This document shows positions 1 through 6,911 of a stretch of DNA of 64,000 nucleotides, one piece after another. Position numbers and translations under genes: made by a program. The stretch is from Varibaculum timonense_A. Lineage in GTDB: Bacteria > Actinomycetota > Actinomycetes > Actinomycetales > Actinomycetaceae. The stretch's first letter is position 1. The number at the start of each line of letters is the position of its first letter. The notes beneath the pieces are model-generated. The model was not told the origin of the DNA and did not search any database. It saw nothing but the letters and a program-made list of their open reading frames with translations. The DNA is taken from contig NZ_JAQEVU010000005.1 in the NCBI RefSeq assembly GCF_027694345.1, positions 161,984 to 225,983 on the forward strand. Direction: 5' to 3'.

Positions 1-649
1 TGCCAAGCTAGATGACAATTCAGGCAAGACCCTGCGAGTGACCTTGACCGGTAAAGTTGCCCCCAAAGGTGACGAAGTTTGGCAAAAAGAAGCCAGTGAA
101 TGGGTTATTAAGAACAAGGCTGCCTACAACTACGACTCGGAGAAAGGTGAAAACGGCGGCAGTGAAACTGATCCTCAAGACCAGCCGGATATTCCGATGG
201 CTAAGCTGAAGGTAAATAACAAAGATGGACAAACCTCAATCAACGATAAAAATGCGGAGTTCAGCGTCTACGCTTGTGACGATGCCGCTACTGGTGATGC
301 TTCCACCAAAGGTGAAGCCATTTTGACCGGTCTAAAAGCTGGCAAAGTCAGCGACGAGCCCCTAGCGGCACGTGACAACAATCTGTGCATCGTGCAGACT
401 AAGGCTCCTGAAGGATACGAATTGGGAAGCGCCGTCCAAAAAGTCGGTTTCGATAAGACCGCGGTTAAAGCCGCTGCTGATGCCAAAAAGGCAGTAGAGG
501 TAGAGTACCAGAACACGCTAAAGAGTTCCGATATCCTATCTAAGCTGCCGCTAACCGGTGGAGCGGGCATCGCCCTCTTCCTGATTGTGGCAGCCGGATT
601 GCTAGGCGGAGCATACTACTATGCTCGTCGCAACCGGGTACGCGCATAA
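1..649 (+). CDS. Pilus shaft (SpaA/FimA-type) pilin, C-terminal part
   Basis: The reading frame is open from the first full codon (base 2), so the gene starts upstream of the window and only the C-terminal ~215 residues are seen. It ends with LPLTG, a hydrophobic stretch and an RRNRVRA-type basic tail, the standard sortase sorting signal. Upstream of that, TKAPEGYEL is the E-box typical of pilin domains, whose glutamate takes part in intramolecular isopeptide bonds. The block after PMAKLKVNNKDG resembles the last immunoglobulin-like domain of SpaA-type shaft subunits. A class C sortase follows directly, so this is probably the major polymerised pilin. The pilin motif lysine would lie outside the window. 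Family is confident; major versus tip role is inferred from gene order. Confidence 0.85.
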   Translation, partial: AKLDDNSGKTLRVTLTGKVAPKGDEVWQKEASEWVIKNKAAYNYDSEKGENGGSETDPQDQPDIPMAKLKVNNKDGQTSINDKNAEFSVYACDDAATGDASTKGEAILTGLKAGKVSDEPLAARDNNLCIVQTKAPEGYELGSAVQKVGFDKTAVKAAADAKKAVEVEYQNTLKSSDILSKLPLTGGAGIALFLIVAAGLLGGAYYYARRNRVRA

Positions 650-658
650 CTAAAATAG

Positions 659-689
659 AGTGTCGGGGAGCAAATCGCTCCCCGACACT
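659..689 (+). terminator. Hairpin between shaft pilin and sortase genes
   Basis: A perfect 13-bp stem (AGTGTCGGGGAGC / GCTCCCCGACACT) with a 5-nt loop lies 10 bases after the pilin stop and just upstream of the sortase start. It is not followed by a long T run. It may act as a partial terminator or an mRNA end-stabiliser giving more pilin than sortase transcript. Confidence 0.6.
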
Positions 690-706
690 TAATAGCAAGG
701 CGAAAA

Positions 707-1708
707 TTGGGGAAAAAAGAGACAGCTAATAAAGCAAACGGTCAGCGGGAGCAAAACAGCAAACGCAGCCGCGGCTCTACCTTGATTCCCGTAATCTTGG
801 CGTTGGCGGGTATTGCGGTGTTGCTCTACCCCGTGGTAGCAACCCAATGGAACAATGCCCGCCAACTCCAAATCGCCTACGAATACTCAAAAGCAGAAAA
901 AAATCTAGATAGGCAACAGCTGTCTGAATCCTTCAAGGCAGCGCAGGCATACAACCAGCACACGCCAGGAGCCCCCATCCTAGACCCCTGGCTGGCGCGG
1001 GTAGCCAAAGACAACAACCCCTATCAGGTATATTTAAGACAACTAAATATCGTCCCGGAAATGGGGCGTCTAGTAATCCCCGGAATCAAAGTAGATTTAC
1101 CTATCTACCACGGTTCCCAGCCAGACACCCTAGAACGCGGAATCGGGCATCTGTACGGATCCTCCCTCCCAGTGGGGGGAAAAGGAACCCACGCGGTACT
1201 CACCGGGCATAGCGGACTTTCCACAGCCACTTTGCTAGACAACCTCCCTGAGGTTAAAAAAGGTGACGCTATCTATATCCAGGTAGCGGGGCAAAAGCTC
1301 AAATACCAGGTGAAATGGATTCAAGTAGTACGTCCCAATGAGGTCAAAAGCCTGCAGCGGCAAGAAGGCAAAGACCTCCTAACCGTCCTAACCTGCACGC
1401 CCTACGGAATTAACAGCCACCGGCTGCTGGTGACCGGGGAGCGAGTACCGATGGATAAAACCGACCCCTTCGCCGGAGCCGGAAAGCTGGAATGGCCATG
1501 GTGGATGGGAGCCATAATTTTTGTGGCCTGCCTGGCCGCCCTGCTTCTCGGCTGGTGGCTGTGGAAACAGCGCCGCCGCGAAAAGGACGAAGAAGATAAC
1601 CAGAAAGCATCCGGGGAATCACCCCCGACACCTCCTGACGGAACGACCGTCAGGAGGCCAGAAATAACTAAACACTACCCACCGCGAAACGCAAGGAGAA
1701 AACAGTGA
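707..1708 (+). CDS. srtC: Class C (pilus-polymerising) sortase
   Basis: Membrane transpeptidase that joins pilin subunits through their sorting signals. The catalytic triad is visible: His168 in TGHSG, Cys230 in TLTC and Arg239 in INSHRL. There is an N-terminal membrane helix (about residues 24-45) and a C-terminal one (about 265-286). Both helices, plus the DPW lid motif at residues 93-95 ahead of the barrel, define class C. The start is a TTG with AAGG seven bases upstream. The 3' end overlaps the next gene as GTGA. It sits between two sortase substrates, a standard pilus cluster arrangement. Confidence 0.93.
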   Translation: MGKKETANKANGQREQNSKRSRGSTLIPVILALAGIAVLLYPVVATQWNNARQLQIAYEYSKAEKNLDRQQLSESFKAAQAYNQHTPGAPILDPWLARVAKDNNPYQVYLRQLNIVPEMGRLVIPGIKVDLPIYHGSQPDTLERGIGHLYGSSLPVGGKGTHAVLTGHSGLSTATLLDNLPEVKKGDAIYIQVAGQKLKYQVKWIQVVRPNEVKSLQRQEGKDLLTVLTCTPYGINSHRLLVTGERVPMDKTDPFAGAGKLEWPWWMGAIIFVACLAALLLGWWLWKQRRREKDEEDNQKASGESPPTPPDGTTVRRPEITKHYPPRNARRKQ

Positions 1709-2439
1709 ACAGTAAGCGACACAAGCTGACAGCAAGCTTGGGGCTACTGGCTGCACTAATGCTTGCCCTGGTACCAGCATCAGCGATAGCCTCACCGCAA
1801 TCCGATCAACCAGTAGTAGTGGGAGATATCGCCGGTCTCGACCCGGCAACCATCAACCCGGCACGCCTAGGGAAACTAACCGTTAATAAGACCGCTGCTA
1901 ATCCCTATGATGACCCGACGCCCGGGCAAAAGCCGAACGGACCGGCCGGCGGGCAAGTAATTCAAATTAACCGAGTCAAAGGGGTAGATTTAGTAAGCGC
2001 CGACTGGGCGCAGCTACAGAAAATGACGGTTAAGCAGGCAAAAGATAAAGGTTTAGAAGCTGCCAAGACCGCAGTCACTGATGAGGGTGGCAAGGTTACC
2101 TTTACCGACGTTCCGGTAGGGCTATACCTGGTCAGCGACCAGAAGCCGGCGGACACCACTCATAAATATGGTCGTATCAAACCGTTCCTAATTACCATGC
2201 CCGCTGGCAATCCTGACCTGCATGTATGGACTTTTAATGTCGAAGTAACTCCTAAACTAATGAGCGAAGCTACCCCGGCTCCCACCCCTAAACCAACCAC
2301 CCCACCATCTCCGCGTATGCCGAGGACAGGTGCGATGGTGACCGGCAGTCTGCTGCTTGCCGCCATGCTATTTAGCACCGGTTTCTTGATTGCTGCTTCG
2401 CGGCGTCGCCAAGACGAAGAAACCCCCGACGCCGCTTAA
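1705..2439 (+). CDS. Small sortase-anchored pilin (minor/basal subunit)
   Basis: A 244-residue secreted protein with a signal peptide ending near ASAIAS (residue 30), one pilin-like N-terminal domain (LTVNKTAANPYDDP through the DVPVGLYLV motif), a short Pro/Thr-rich linker, then MPRTG at residues 205-209, a hydrophobic helix and an RRR tail. MPRTG replaces the usual LPxTG. It starts with GTG overlapping the sortase stop, with AAGGAG seven bases upstream, so it is translationally coupled. The short length and single domain suggest a basal or anchoring pilin rather than a shaft or tip adhesin; that role is inferred. Confidence 0.75.
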   Translation: MNSKRHKLTASLGLLAALMLALVPASAIASPQSDQPVVVGDIAGLDPATINPARLGKLTVNKTAANPYDDPTPGQKPNGPAGGQVIQINRVKGVDLVSADWAQLQKMTVKQAKDKGLEAAKTAVTDEGGKVTFTDVPVGLYLVSDQKPADTTHKYGRIKPFLITMPAGNPDLHVWTFNVEVTPKLMSEATPAPTPKPTTPPSPRMPRTGAMVTGSLLLAAMLFSTGFLIAASRRRQDEETPDAA

Positions 2440-2650
2440 AGAAACCCCCGCCGCCACTTTAGGAATTCCGGCGCAACTGAATACTCCTTTCCCCCGCACG
2501 GTATCCAAGGCCGCGCGGGGGATTACTATGCGCCGAACCTACTGCGAATCGTGCGCCCGGATGCCTATCGCAGTCAGGTGCACGGGAGCTTATCCCGATT
2601 GAGTCCGCGCGGGGAAAGGTTTTTCCTCCCGCTATTTCTGCGCGGCTCTG

Positions 2651-2844
2651 GTTCGCTAAAAGCACTCCGAGATTCTGCGGTCGGCTTTGTGGGGGGCGGG
2701 GAGGAGGTTTTTGCCTCCTGCCCAAAGACTTTGAAAAGACTAGAGTCTTTTCAAAGTCTTACGCCCACCTAGCCTAATCGGCATAAAACCTCCTCCCCGC
2801 TGTATCTAGTTAGCGTGTCCTTTCCATATGTATTACCGGCCGCG
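2651..2844 (+). repeat. PIR-C copy 1 (degenerate) enclosing PIR-A1 copy 1
   Basis: The left arm CGCTAAAAGCACTCCG (from 2651) and right arm TATTACCGGCCGCG (to 2844) correspond to the PIR-C arms seen intact at 48425-48511. The middle is occupied by PIR-A1. The outer pairing is weakened here. Confidence 0.5.
2696..2800 (+). repeat. PIR-A1 copy 1
   Basis: Perfect 16-bp outer arms (GCGGGGAGGAGGTTTT / AAAACCTCCTCCCCGC). Inside are the conserved block GCCTCCTGCCCA, a 17-bp inner stem (AAGACTTTGAAAAGACT and complement) with a 2-nt loop, and the block ACGCCCACC...TCGGCATAAAAC. Confidence 0.85.
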
Positions 2845-2908
2845 ACCCGCGCGCACTCGGTTAAAACTTTCCTCCCGCGCTCAAACTAAATGAGGCACCA
2901 CACCGCCT

Positions 2909-2937
2909 TCGCGCTCAAAAAACATAAGGTACGCCGA
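2909..2937 (+). repeat. 29-bp direct repeat, left copy
   Basis: TCGCGCTCAAAA..CATAAGGTACGCCGA matches 4537-4565 at 27 of 29 bases. The two copies bracket the NYN gene and the orphan antitoxin; each lies 60-100 bases upstream of an accessory gene start, so it may be a duplicated upstream region or a recombination scar. Confidence 0.7.
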
Positions 2938-3033
2938 TGCTTTGCAGTAAAGCGCTGTAGTCTGTTATTGTTGAGCTATAGCTCCTCGCCGTCCTCCGGG
3001 ATTGGCGAGGTTTATTCTATCTATGGGTGCGAA

Positions 3034-3699
3034 ATGGATAAACCAGTAAAAAACATGGCGCTGGTCATCGACTATCAGAATGTACACCTTAGCGCGCACG
3101 AAATCTTCGCACCGAGCAGTCCCATAGAAGATTCCCTGATCTGCCCCGTGAACTTTGCCCGCCAGCTGCAAAAGGTAAAGAATACGGGTTCTCTGGAAAA
3201 ATTGGGCTGCTCTTTTCTTATTAGCCGAGTCGAAGTTTATCGAGGGCTGCCCTCTTCGGAAGCCAACCCGCAAGCAAATGCTCGAAATCTAAAGCAACGA
3301 GAACAACGGATGAAGTCCGCTAAGTTGCACGATTTATCATTGGAAGTTGTTTATCGTCCCTTAAAGTACAAATATCTTCCTTACCCTGAGCGAGGTATCG
3401 ATTTGTCGGTTAGTCCCCAGGAGAAAGGGGTGGACGTACTTTGCGCGCTCGCGCTCGTCCGACTAGCTTCTTCTGGGAATTTCGATGGTGTCATCTTAGC
3501 CTCTAGAGACAGCGATTTAACCCCAGCAATTGAGCAAGCTCACGAATACTGCCAGGTGGAAGCCGTAAAATGGCTTAATAACGACTTGCCATATACGAGG
3601 GGATCGTTGAGCCCAGACGGATTCCGGCTTTGGACCACGAATATGAGGGCGGAAGATTACCGCGCTTCTTTGGATTTACACGACTACAGCCTTAAGTAA
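3034..3699 (+). CDS. NYN-domain (PIN-like) putative ribonuclease
   Basis: A 221-residue protein. The N-terminal MALVIDYQNVH carries the acidic residue and asparagine of NYN/LabA (DUF88) domains, and SRDSDLTPAIEQA carries the later conserved aspartates; together they would form the metal-binding site of a PIN-like nuclease. The KGVDVLCAL segment before it also fits the fold. I chose the ATG at 3034; the frame stays open for 48 codons upstream, but those codons run through the direct repeat and a hairpin. NYN proteins act in RNA decay and in some defence or toxin systems; the substrate here is unknown. It neighbours toxin-antitoxin genes. Confidence 0.75.
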   Translation: MDKPVKNMALVIDYQNVHLSAHEIFAPSSPIEDSLICPVNFARQLQKVKNTGSLEKLGCSFLISRVEVYRGLPSSEANPQANARNLKQREQRMKSAKLHDLSLEVVYRPLKYKYLPYPERGIDLSVSPQEKGVDVLCALALVRLASSGNFDGVILASRDSDLTPAIEQAHEYCQVEAVKWLNNDLPYTRGSLSPDGFRLWTTNMRAEDYRASLDLHDYSLK

Positions 3700-3804
3700 C
3701 ATCACACAACTTGCATGGGATACTTAGCGATCCGTGGTGCCTCATGTCAATTTGGGTATTAACCCCAGGAATACTATGAAGTAAAGGAAAGGGGAGATTG
3801 TATT

Positions 3805-4026
3805 ATGTCTGTATCTATTAGTTTGACTGACGAGGAACAACGTTTAGCCTCCAGCTATGCGCGCATTCATTCAATCTCTCTCGGTGAAGCCTTTAAACAG
3901 GCGTTCTTTGAACGGCTTGAAGATGAATACGATTTACAGATAGCGCGCGAAGCTCTTGATGAATACGAGCGCGATGGCCGCAAATCACGTCCCATTGAGG
4001 AACTTTGGGAAGAGTGCGGTCTATGA
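3805..4026 (+). CDS. RelB/DUF6290-like antitoxin (orphan)
   Basis: A 73-residue protein with an N-terminal ribbon-helix-helix signature (SVSISLTDEEQRLASSYARIHSIS), then acidic helices ending in RPIEELWEECGL, as in RelB-type antitoxins that bind a RelE-family toxin. The start ATG has GGAAAGGGGAG upstream. Normally a RelE toxin gene overlaps the stop. Here an ATG does overlap (4023), but it stops after two codons, and no toxin frame follows. In another frame the downstream codons give EIDPQTLPN, which resembles the start of a RelE toxin. The toxin therefore seems lost. Confidence 0.75.
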   Translation: MSVSISLTDEEQRLASSYARIHSISLGEAFKQAFFERLEDEYDLQIAREALDEYERDGRKSRPIEELWEECGL

Positions 4027-4107
4027 AATAGATCCGCAAACATTGCCAAACACCTGTTACTTAACCGCGCCAGTTCACGCGCGGGAGCTAACCTCGACTA
4101 GGTGCGC
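4023..4107 (+). pseudogene. Possible remnant of a RelE-type toxin start
   Basis: ATGAAATAG overlaps the antitoxin stop exactly where a toxin would start, but it terminates at once. A shifted frame (through GTCTATGAAATAGATCCG) reads VYEIDPQTLPNTC, reminiscent of RelE N-termini. It runs into PIR-A1 copy 2 within 90 bases. Short and speculative. Confidence 0.35.
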
Positions 4108-4210
4108 GCGGGGGGAAAGTTTTTCCTCCTGCCCAAGACTTCGGGAAACGTAGCGGCGTTTTCCGAATTCTTATGCCCACCGCACCTACTCGGATAAAAC
4201 TATCCCCCGC
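4108..4210 (+). repeat. PIR-A1 copy 2
   Basis: Outer arms GCGGGGGGAAAGTTTT / ATAAAACTATCCCCCGC (one mismatch), conserved CCTCCTGCCCA, inner stem around AAGACTTCGGGAAACG with loop TAGCGG, then TATGCCCACCGCACCTACTCGGAT. It starts about 80 bases after the antitoxin stop. Confidence 0.85.
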
Positions 4211-4255
4211 ATGCGGTACGGTGTCACACAGCCGCAAGTGCTGAAGTTGCGAATT

Positions 4256-4346
4256 GGCTGGCACGGTAAAAGATGCGAGAGGGGGCTTGAGTCGAGCGAA
4301 GCAAGGCTCACTGGGGTCCCCCGAGCGCTTTTACCGCGGCAGCCCC
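4256..4346 (-). repeat. PIR-C copy 2, without an inserted A element
   Basis: Arms GGCTGGCACGGTAAAAG and CTTTTACCGCGGCAGCCCC pair. The centre contains a separate small hairpin (GAGTCGAGCGAAGCAAGGCTC region) and GGGGTCCCC instead of an A1 or A2 element. Orientation is opposite to the 48425 copy. Confidence 0.65.
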
Positions 4347-4536
4347 GCTGCGTCAGTCGTGGAGGACCCTGCTGTCGCGCGGAAGGGAGGAAAAACCTAG
4401 TTTTCGCGCAGGACGTTACAAAAGCAACCCTTGCGCGGCGGAAAATGAGTGCCGCGATACGACTGACGCAACCGCTTCGTAATCTCAACACGCGTACCCA
4501 AACAAACCACTCCATCATTCATGCCAACAATCCATT

Positions 4537-4565
4537 TCGCGCTCAAAATGCATAAGGTACGCCGA
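4537..4565 (+). repeat. 29-bp direct repeat, right copy
   Basis: Matches 2909-2937 at 27 of 29 bases. It lies about 60 bases upstream of the phd start and may carry promoter or operator sequence; TAAGTC and TAATTT stretches follow at 4590-4610. Confidence 0.7.
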
Positions 4566-4625
4566 CCTATTGACTCTGGATCAAATATTAGCCATAATTT
4601 TGCTAAGTCAAGAAGGGGAATGTCG

Positions 4626-4838
4626 ATGCCTGCATTTACAATGGGTCTAGCGGAAGCAAAAAATAATTTTTCCCGGGTTACGGCAGAAGTGAACAGGACG
4701 GGGAAACCCCTCACCATTTTGAAGAATAATCGGCCGTGGGTAATTATCCAACCGGCACACGGCGCGACCGATGTAGCCGACGTTGCAGTCGATTTCATGG
4801 ATGAATATGCCGACGTATTCCAAGAACTGGCCAAATGA
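4626..4838 (+). CDS. phd: Phd/YefM-family antitoxin
   Basis: A 70-residue protein with the Phd/YefM N-terminal DNA-binding fold (MPAFTMGLAEAKNNFSRVT) and TILKNNRPWVIIQP, followed by an acidic C-terminal helix that would bind the toxin. The ATG at 4626 has AAGGGG seven bases upstream; the in-frame ATG at 4620 lies too close to that site, and a longer frame to 4521 runs through the direct repeat. The stop overlaps the doc start as ATGA, so the pair is translationally coupled and probably autoregulated from the upstream region. Confidence 0.88.
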   Translation: MPAFTMGLAEAKNNFSRVTAEVNRTGKPLTILKNNRPWVIIQPAHGATDVADVAVDFMDEYADVFQELAK

Positions 4839-5218
4839 ACGGATTTGCGTTTTCGCAGCAGGATGTCCTCGCTATTCATGCTGCGGCAATCGTTCGGTTC
4901 GGCGGACTCGATGGAGTTCGCGATGAGGGGATTCTAAAGTCGGCGCTCGCACAGCCTTTCCAGACCTTCGGTGATGAACATTTGTACCCTGACCCAATTG
5001 AGAAGGCGTGCAGATATGCATTTGGAATTATCTCCGGTCACCCATTCCTAGATGGAAACAAGAGAACTGGTGCCGCACTGTTAGGCACATATCTCAGAGT
5101 ATCCGGTATAGATTTCAAACCTGATCATGCTTCATTTCTCGAGACTATTCTGGGTGTGGCGGATGGGGCTGTTGGATACAATGAGCTCGTACGTTGGGTC
5201 AGAAATGTAGTGGAGTGA
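4835..5218 (+). CDS. doc: Doc (death-on-curing) Fic-fold toxin
   Basis: A 127-residue Fic-fold protein, the usual Doc length. The degenerate Fic motif HPFLDGNKRT (residues 69-78) is intact, with catalytic His69, Asp73 and Lys76. Doc enzymes phosphorylate elongation factor Tu, in contrast to AMP-transferring Fic proteins; the Lys in place of Gly within the motif fits Doc. DEHLYPDPIEKA and the C-terminal helices match the family. It is coupled to phd by a 4-base overlap. The toxin appears functional by sequence. Confidence 0.92.
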   Translation: MNGFAFSQQDVLAIHAAAIVRFGGLDGVRDEGILKSALAQPFQTFGDEHLYPDPIEKACRYAFGIISGHPFLDGNKRTGAALLGTYLRVSGIDFKPDHASFLETILGVADGAVGYNELVRWVRNVVE

Positions 5219-5269
5219 CCAAACCTCAGTTTTCGTGCCTGCGTAGGGGTATTTCTTGCCAGGTATGCT

Positions 5270-5369
5270 CGGGAACTAGGTTATCCTCCGACCCACGAAC
5301 TTGATAATTACAAGGTCATCTTTCGAGTTTTGCGCCCGCCTAGCAGACTGGGATAAAACCTAGTCCCCG
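5270..5369 (+). repeat. PIR-A1 copy 3 (most diverged)
   Basis: Outer arms CGGGAACTAGGTTAT / ATAAAACCTAGTCCCCG still pair although the core differs from every other copy except the CCTAGG-type arm of copy 10. The inner stem has decayed (ACGAACTTGATAA... / ...TTTCGAGTTTTG). The blocks TCCTCCGACCCA and GCGCCCGCC remain. Confidence 0.7.
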
Positions 5370-5402
5370 CGCGGAGATGTGGAACGTGACGCGTAAAAGC
5401 AC

Positions 5403-5501
5403 GAGGGCGGATTTATGCCGAAGGGTAGGCTTCGGGCACTAAATCCGTGAAAATGCCAGAGCATTTTCCGGATTTCGGGGCGCGAGGCAAAATTCGCCCT
5501 C
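5403..5501 (-). repeat. PIR-A2 copy 1 (short form)
   Basis: Outer arms GAGGGCGGATTTATGCC / GGCAAAATTCGCCCTC. The inner stem AAATCCGTGAAAATGC pairs with GCATTTTCCGGATTT. A small CCGAAG/CTTCGG hairpin lies between the outer left arm and the inner stem. Read on the minus strand it shows the same skeleton as PIR-A1. Confidence 0.8.
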
Positions 5502-5639
5502 TTGCGTGCGGCAACGAAGTCCAGTGGGGCAGGGGAACACACGCGTCCTCGGGCAGCAAAAATCGGCAAAATGAACGTCGCGACACGCCCGGACGCGGGT
5601 ACGTGGGGTCATTCACATGAGCGCAGCTTGAAAGGGTGT

Positions 5640-5667
5640 TTGACAGCGCGTTAAAGTAGTTTACTGG
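5640..5667 (+). promoter_or_regulatory. Candidate promoter of the S10 operon
   Basis: TTGACA at 5640-5645 is a perfect -35; TACTGG at 5662-5667 is a weak -10 at 16 bases. It lies about 280 bases upstream of rpsJ and downstream of the last repeat. Confidence 0.45.
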
Positions 5668-5780
5668 CTCTAGTTGAAAGGTGCGCTTGCGTACCCGCTC
5701 TTCTAGTGTTCGGCAGCAAGAATGCAGGAATCAACGCGTGCCCGGCGGAAAATATCGCGGGGAACAGCTAAGAGACCTCC

Positions 5781-5842
5781 AAGTAAGTTTCAAAGATACT
5801 TACCTGCTTGTCGCCGACCAGATTCGTTCAGGCTAATCTGGT
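5781..5842 (+). promoter_or_regulatory. Structured leader of the S10 operon
   Basis: Two hairpins can be drawn: GTAAGT...ACTTAC (about 5782-5802) and CCAGATT...AATCTGG (about 5818-5841). They lie 80-140 bases before rpsJ. A role in ribosomal-protein autoregulation is plausible, but no specific known leader class is recognised. Confidence 0.4.
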
Positions 5843-5920
5843 GCAAGCAAGGGAATGAAATCCCCTGGTAGGCCCGGGAAAACCGGGGAAACATCTACGG
5901 AAAAAGAAGAGGTAGACGGA

Positions 5921-6229
5921 ATGGCGGGACAGAAAATCCGCATCCGGCTGAAGTCATATGACCACCAGGTCATTGACTCGTCCGCAAAGAAAATCGTGGA
6001 TACGGTTCAGCGTGCGGGCGCTACTGTGGTAGGCCCAGTGCCGTTGCCGACCGAAAAGAACACTTTCACCGTGATTCGGTCGCCCCACAAGTACAAGGAC
6101 AGCCGGGAGCAGTTTGAAATGCGTACGCACAAACGGCTCATTGACATTGTTGACCCCACGCCCAAGGCAGTTGATTCGCTAATGCGTCTCGATTTGCCCG
6201 CTGACGTAAATATCGAGATTAAACTCTAA
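5921..6229 (+). CDS. rpsJ: 30S ribosomal protein S10
   Basis: 102 residues beginning MAGQKIRIRLKSYDH, with the family signature region RSPHKYKDSREQFEMRTH and the C-terminal DLPADVNIEIKL. The ATG at 5921 is preferred; the longer in-frame start at 5855 lies in the leader and adds unrelated residues. AGAGG upstream serves as ribosome-binding site. S10 is a small-subunit protein that also takes part in transcription antitermination as NusE. First gene of an eleven-gene operon. Confidence 0.97.
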   Translation: MAGQKIRIRLKSYDHQVIDSSAKKIVDTVQRAGATVVGPVPLPTEKNTFTVIRSPHKYKDSREQFEMRTHKRLIDIVDPTPKAVDSLMRLDLPADVNIEIKL

Positions 6230-6240
6230 GGAAATAAATT

Positions 6241-6909
6241 ATGACCACGCAGACCCAGCCGGCTGCCGCAGTACCCACCAGGGCACTTCTCGGCCGCAAG
6301 CTAGGCATGACCCAAGTTTGGGATCAGGACGGAAAAGTCGTTCCCATCACCGTCGTGCAGGTCGACAAGAACGTGGTGACTCAGGTTCGCAACCAAGAAA
6401 CTGACGGCTACAGCGCCATCCAAATCGGTTTCGGCGAAATCGACAAACGTAAAGTCACCAAGCCCCTTGCCGGCCATTTTGAAAAAGCAGGAGTTACCCC
6501 CCGCCGCCATCTGGTAGAGGTACGTACCGCCGAAAACGAGGAATTCGCCCTCGGACAGGAACTTGCCGCTGACCTTTTCGAGGTCGGGCAAAAGGTAGAC
6601 GTTACCGGAACCACCAAAGGTAAAGGTTTCGCCGGGGTTATGAAACGTCACGGCTTCGCCGGCGTTTCCGCTTCACATGGTGCACACCGCAACCACCGTA
6701 AGCCCGGTTCAATCGGCGCTTGCGCCACCCCCGGACGCGTATTCAAAGGTTTACGCATGGCCGGACGTATGGGCGGAGATCGTCGCACCATCCAAAATCT
6801 TAAAGTTCAGGCTCTTGATGTCGAAAAAGGCATCCTCTTATTAACCGGGGCTATTCCCGGACCTAAGGGTGGTATTGTCCTGATTCGCAGCGCAGTGAAA
6901 GGTGCGTGA
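6241..6909 (+). CDS. rplC: 50S ribosomal protein L3
   Basis: 222 residues; GRKLGMTQVWDQDGKVVPITVVQ at the N-terminus and the central GKGFAGVMKRHGFAG...SHGAHRNHRKPGSIG loop that reaches the peptidyl-transferase region are characteristic. RBS AAGGAAA precedes the ATG. It follows rpsJ by 11 bases. Confidence 0.97.
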   Translation: MTTQTQPAAAVPTRALLGRKLGMTQVWDQDGKVVPITVVQVDKNVVTQVRNQETDGYSAIQIGFGEIDKRKVTKPLAGHFEKAGVTPRRHLVEVRTAENEEFALGQELAADLFEVGQKVDVTGTTKGKGFAGVMKRHGFAGVSASHGAHRNHRKPGSIGACATPGRVFKGLRMAGRMGGDRRTIQNLKVQALDVEKGILLLTGAIPGPKGGIVLIRSAVKGA

Positions 6910-6911
6910 TT

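Larger units (their letters stand above)
2440..3033. other. Intergenic repeat region 1
   Basis: No gene is convincing here. The stretch holds a PIR-A1 element (2696-2800) inside a degenerate PIR-C frame, a 29-bp direct repeat (2909-2937) and a GC-rich hairpin (about 2986-3009, CTCGCC...GGCGAG) upstream of the NYN gene. Short frames crossing it read through the palindromes. Confidence 0.7.
4027..4625. other. Intergenic repeat region 2
   Basis: No gene is supported. The stretch contains the toxin remnant, PIR-A1 copy 2, PIR-C copy 2, a GC-rich unassigned segment (4350-4520) and the right copy of the 29-bp direct repeat. Frames crossing it in both strands lack recognisable domains. Confidence 0.65.
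5219..5920. other. Intergenic region: repeats plus S10-operon promoter and leader
   Basis: From left to right: PIR-A1 copy 3, PIR-A2 copy 1, a GC-rich stretch without a gene (5502-5630), a candidate promoter near 5640-5667, and a leader of about 250 bases containing two hairpins before rpsJ. Confidence 0.7.

Noticed and set aside
4211..4555. 114-residue plus-strand and 110-residue minus-strand frames
   Set aside because: Both run through PIR-C copy 2 and GC-rich intergenic DNA; no motif or good start site.
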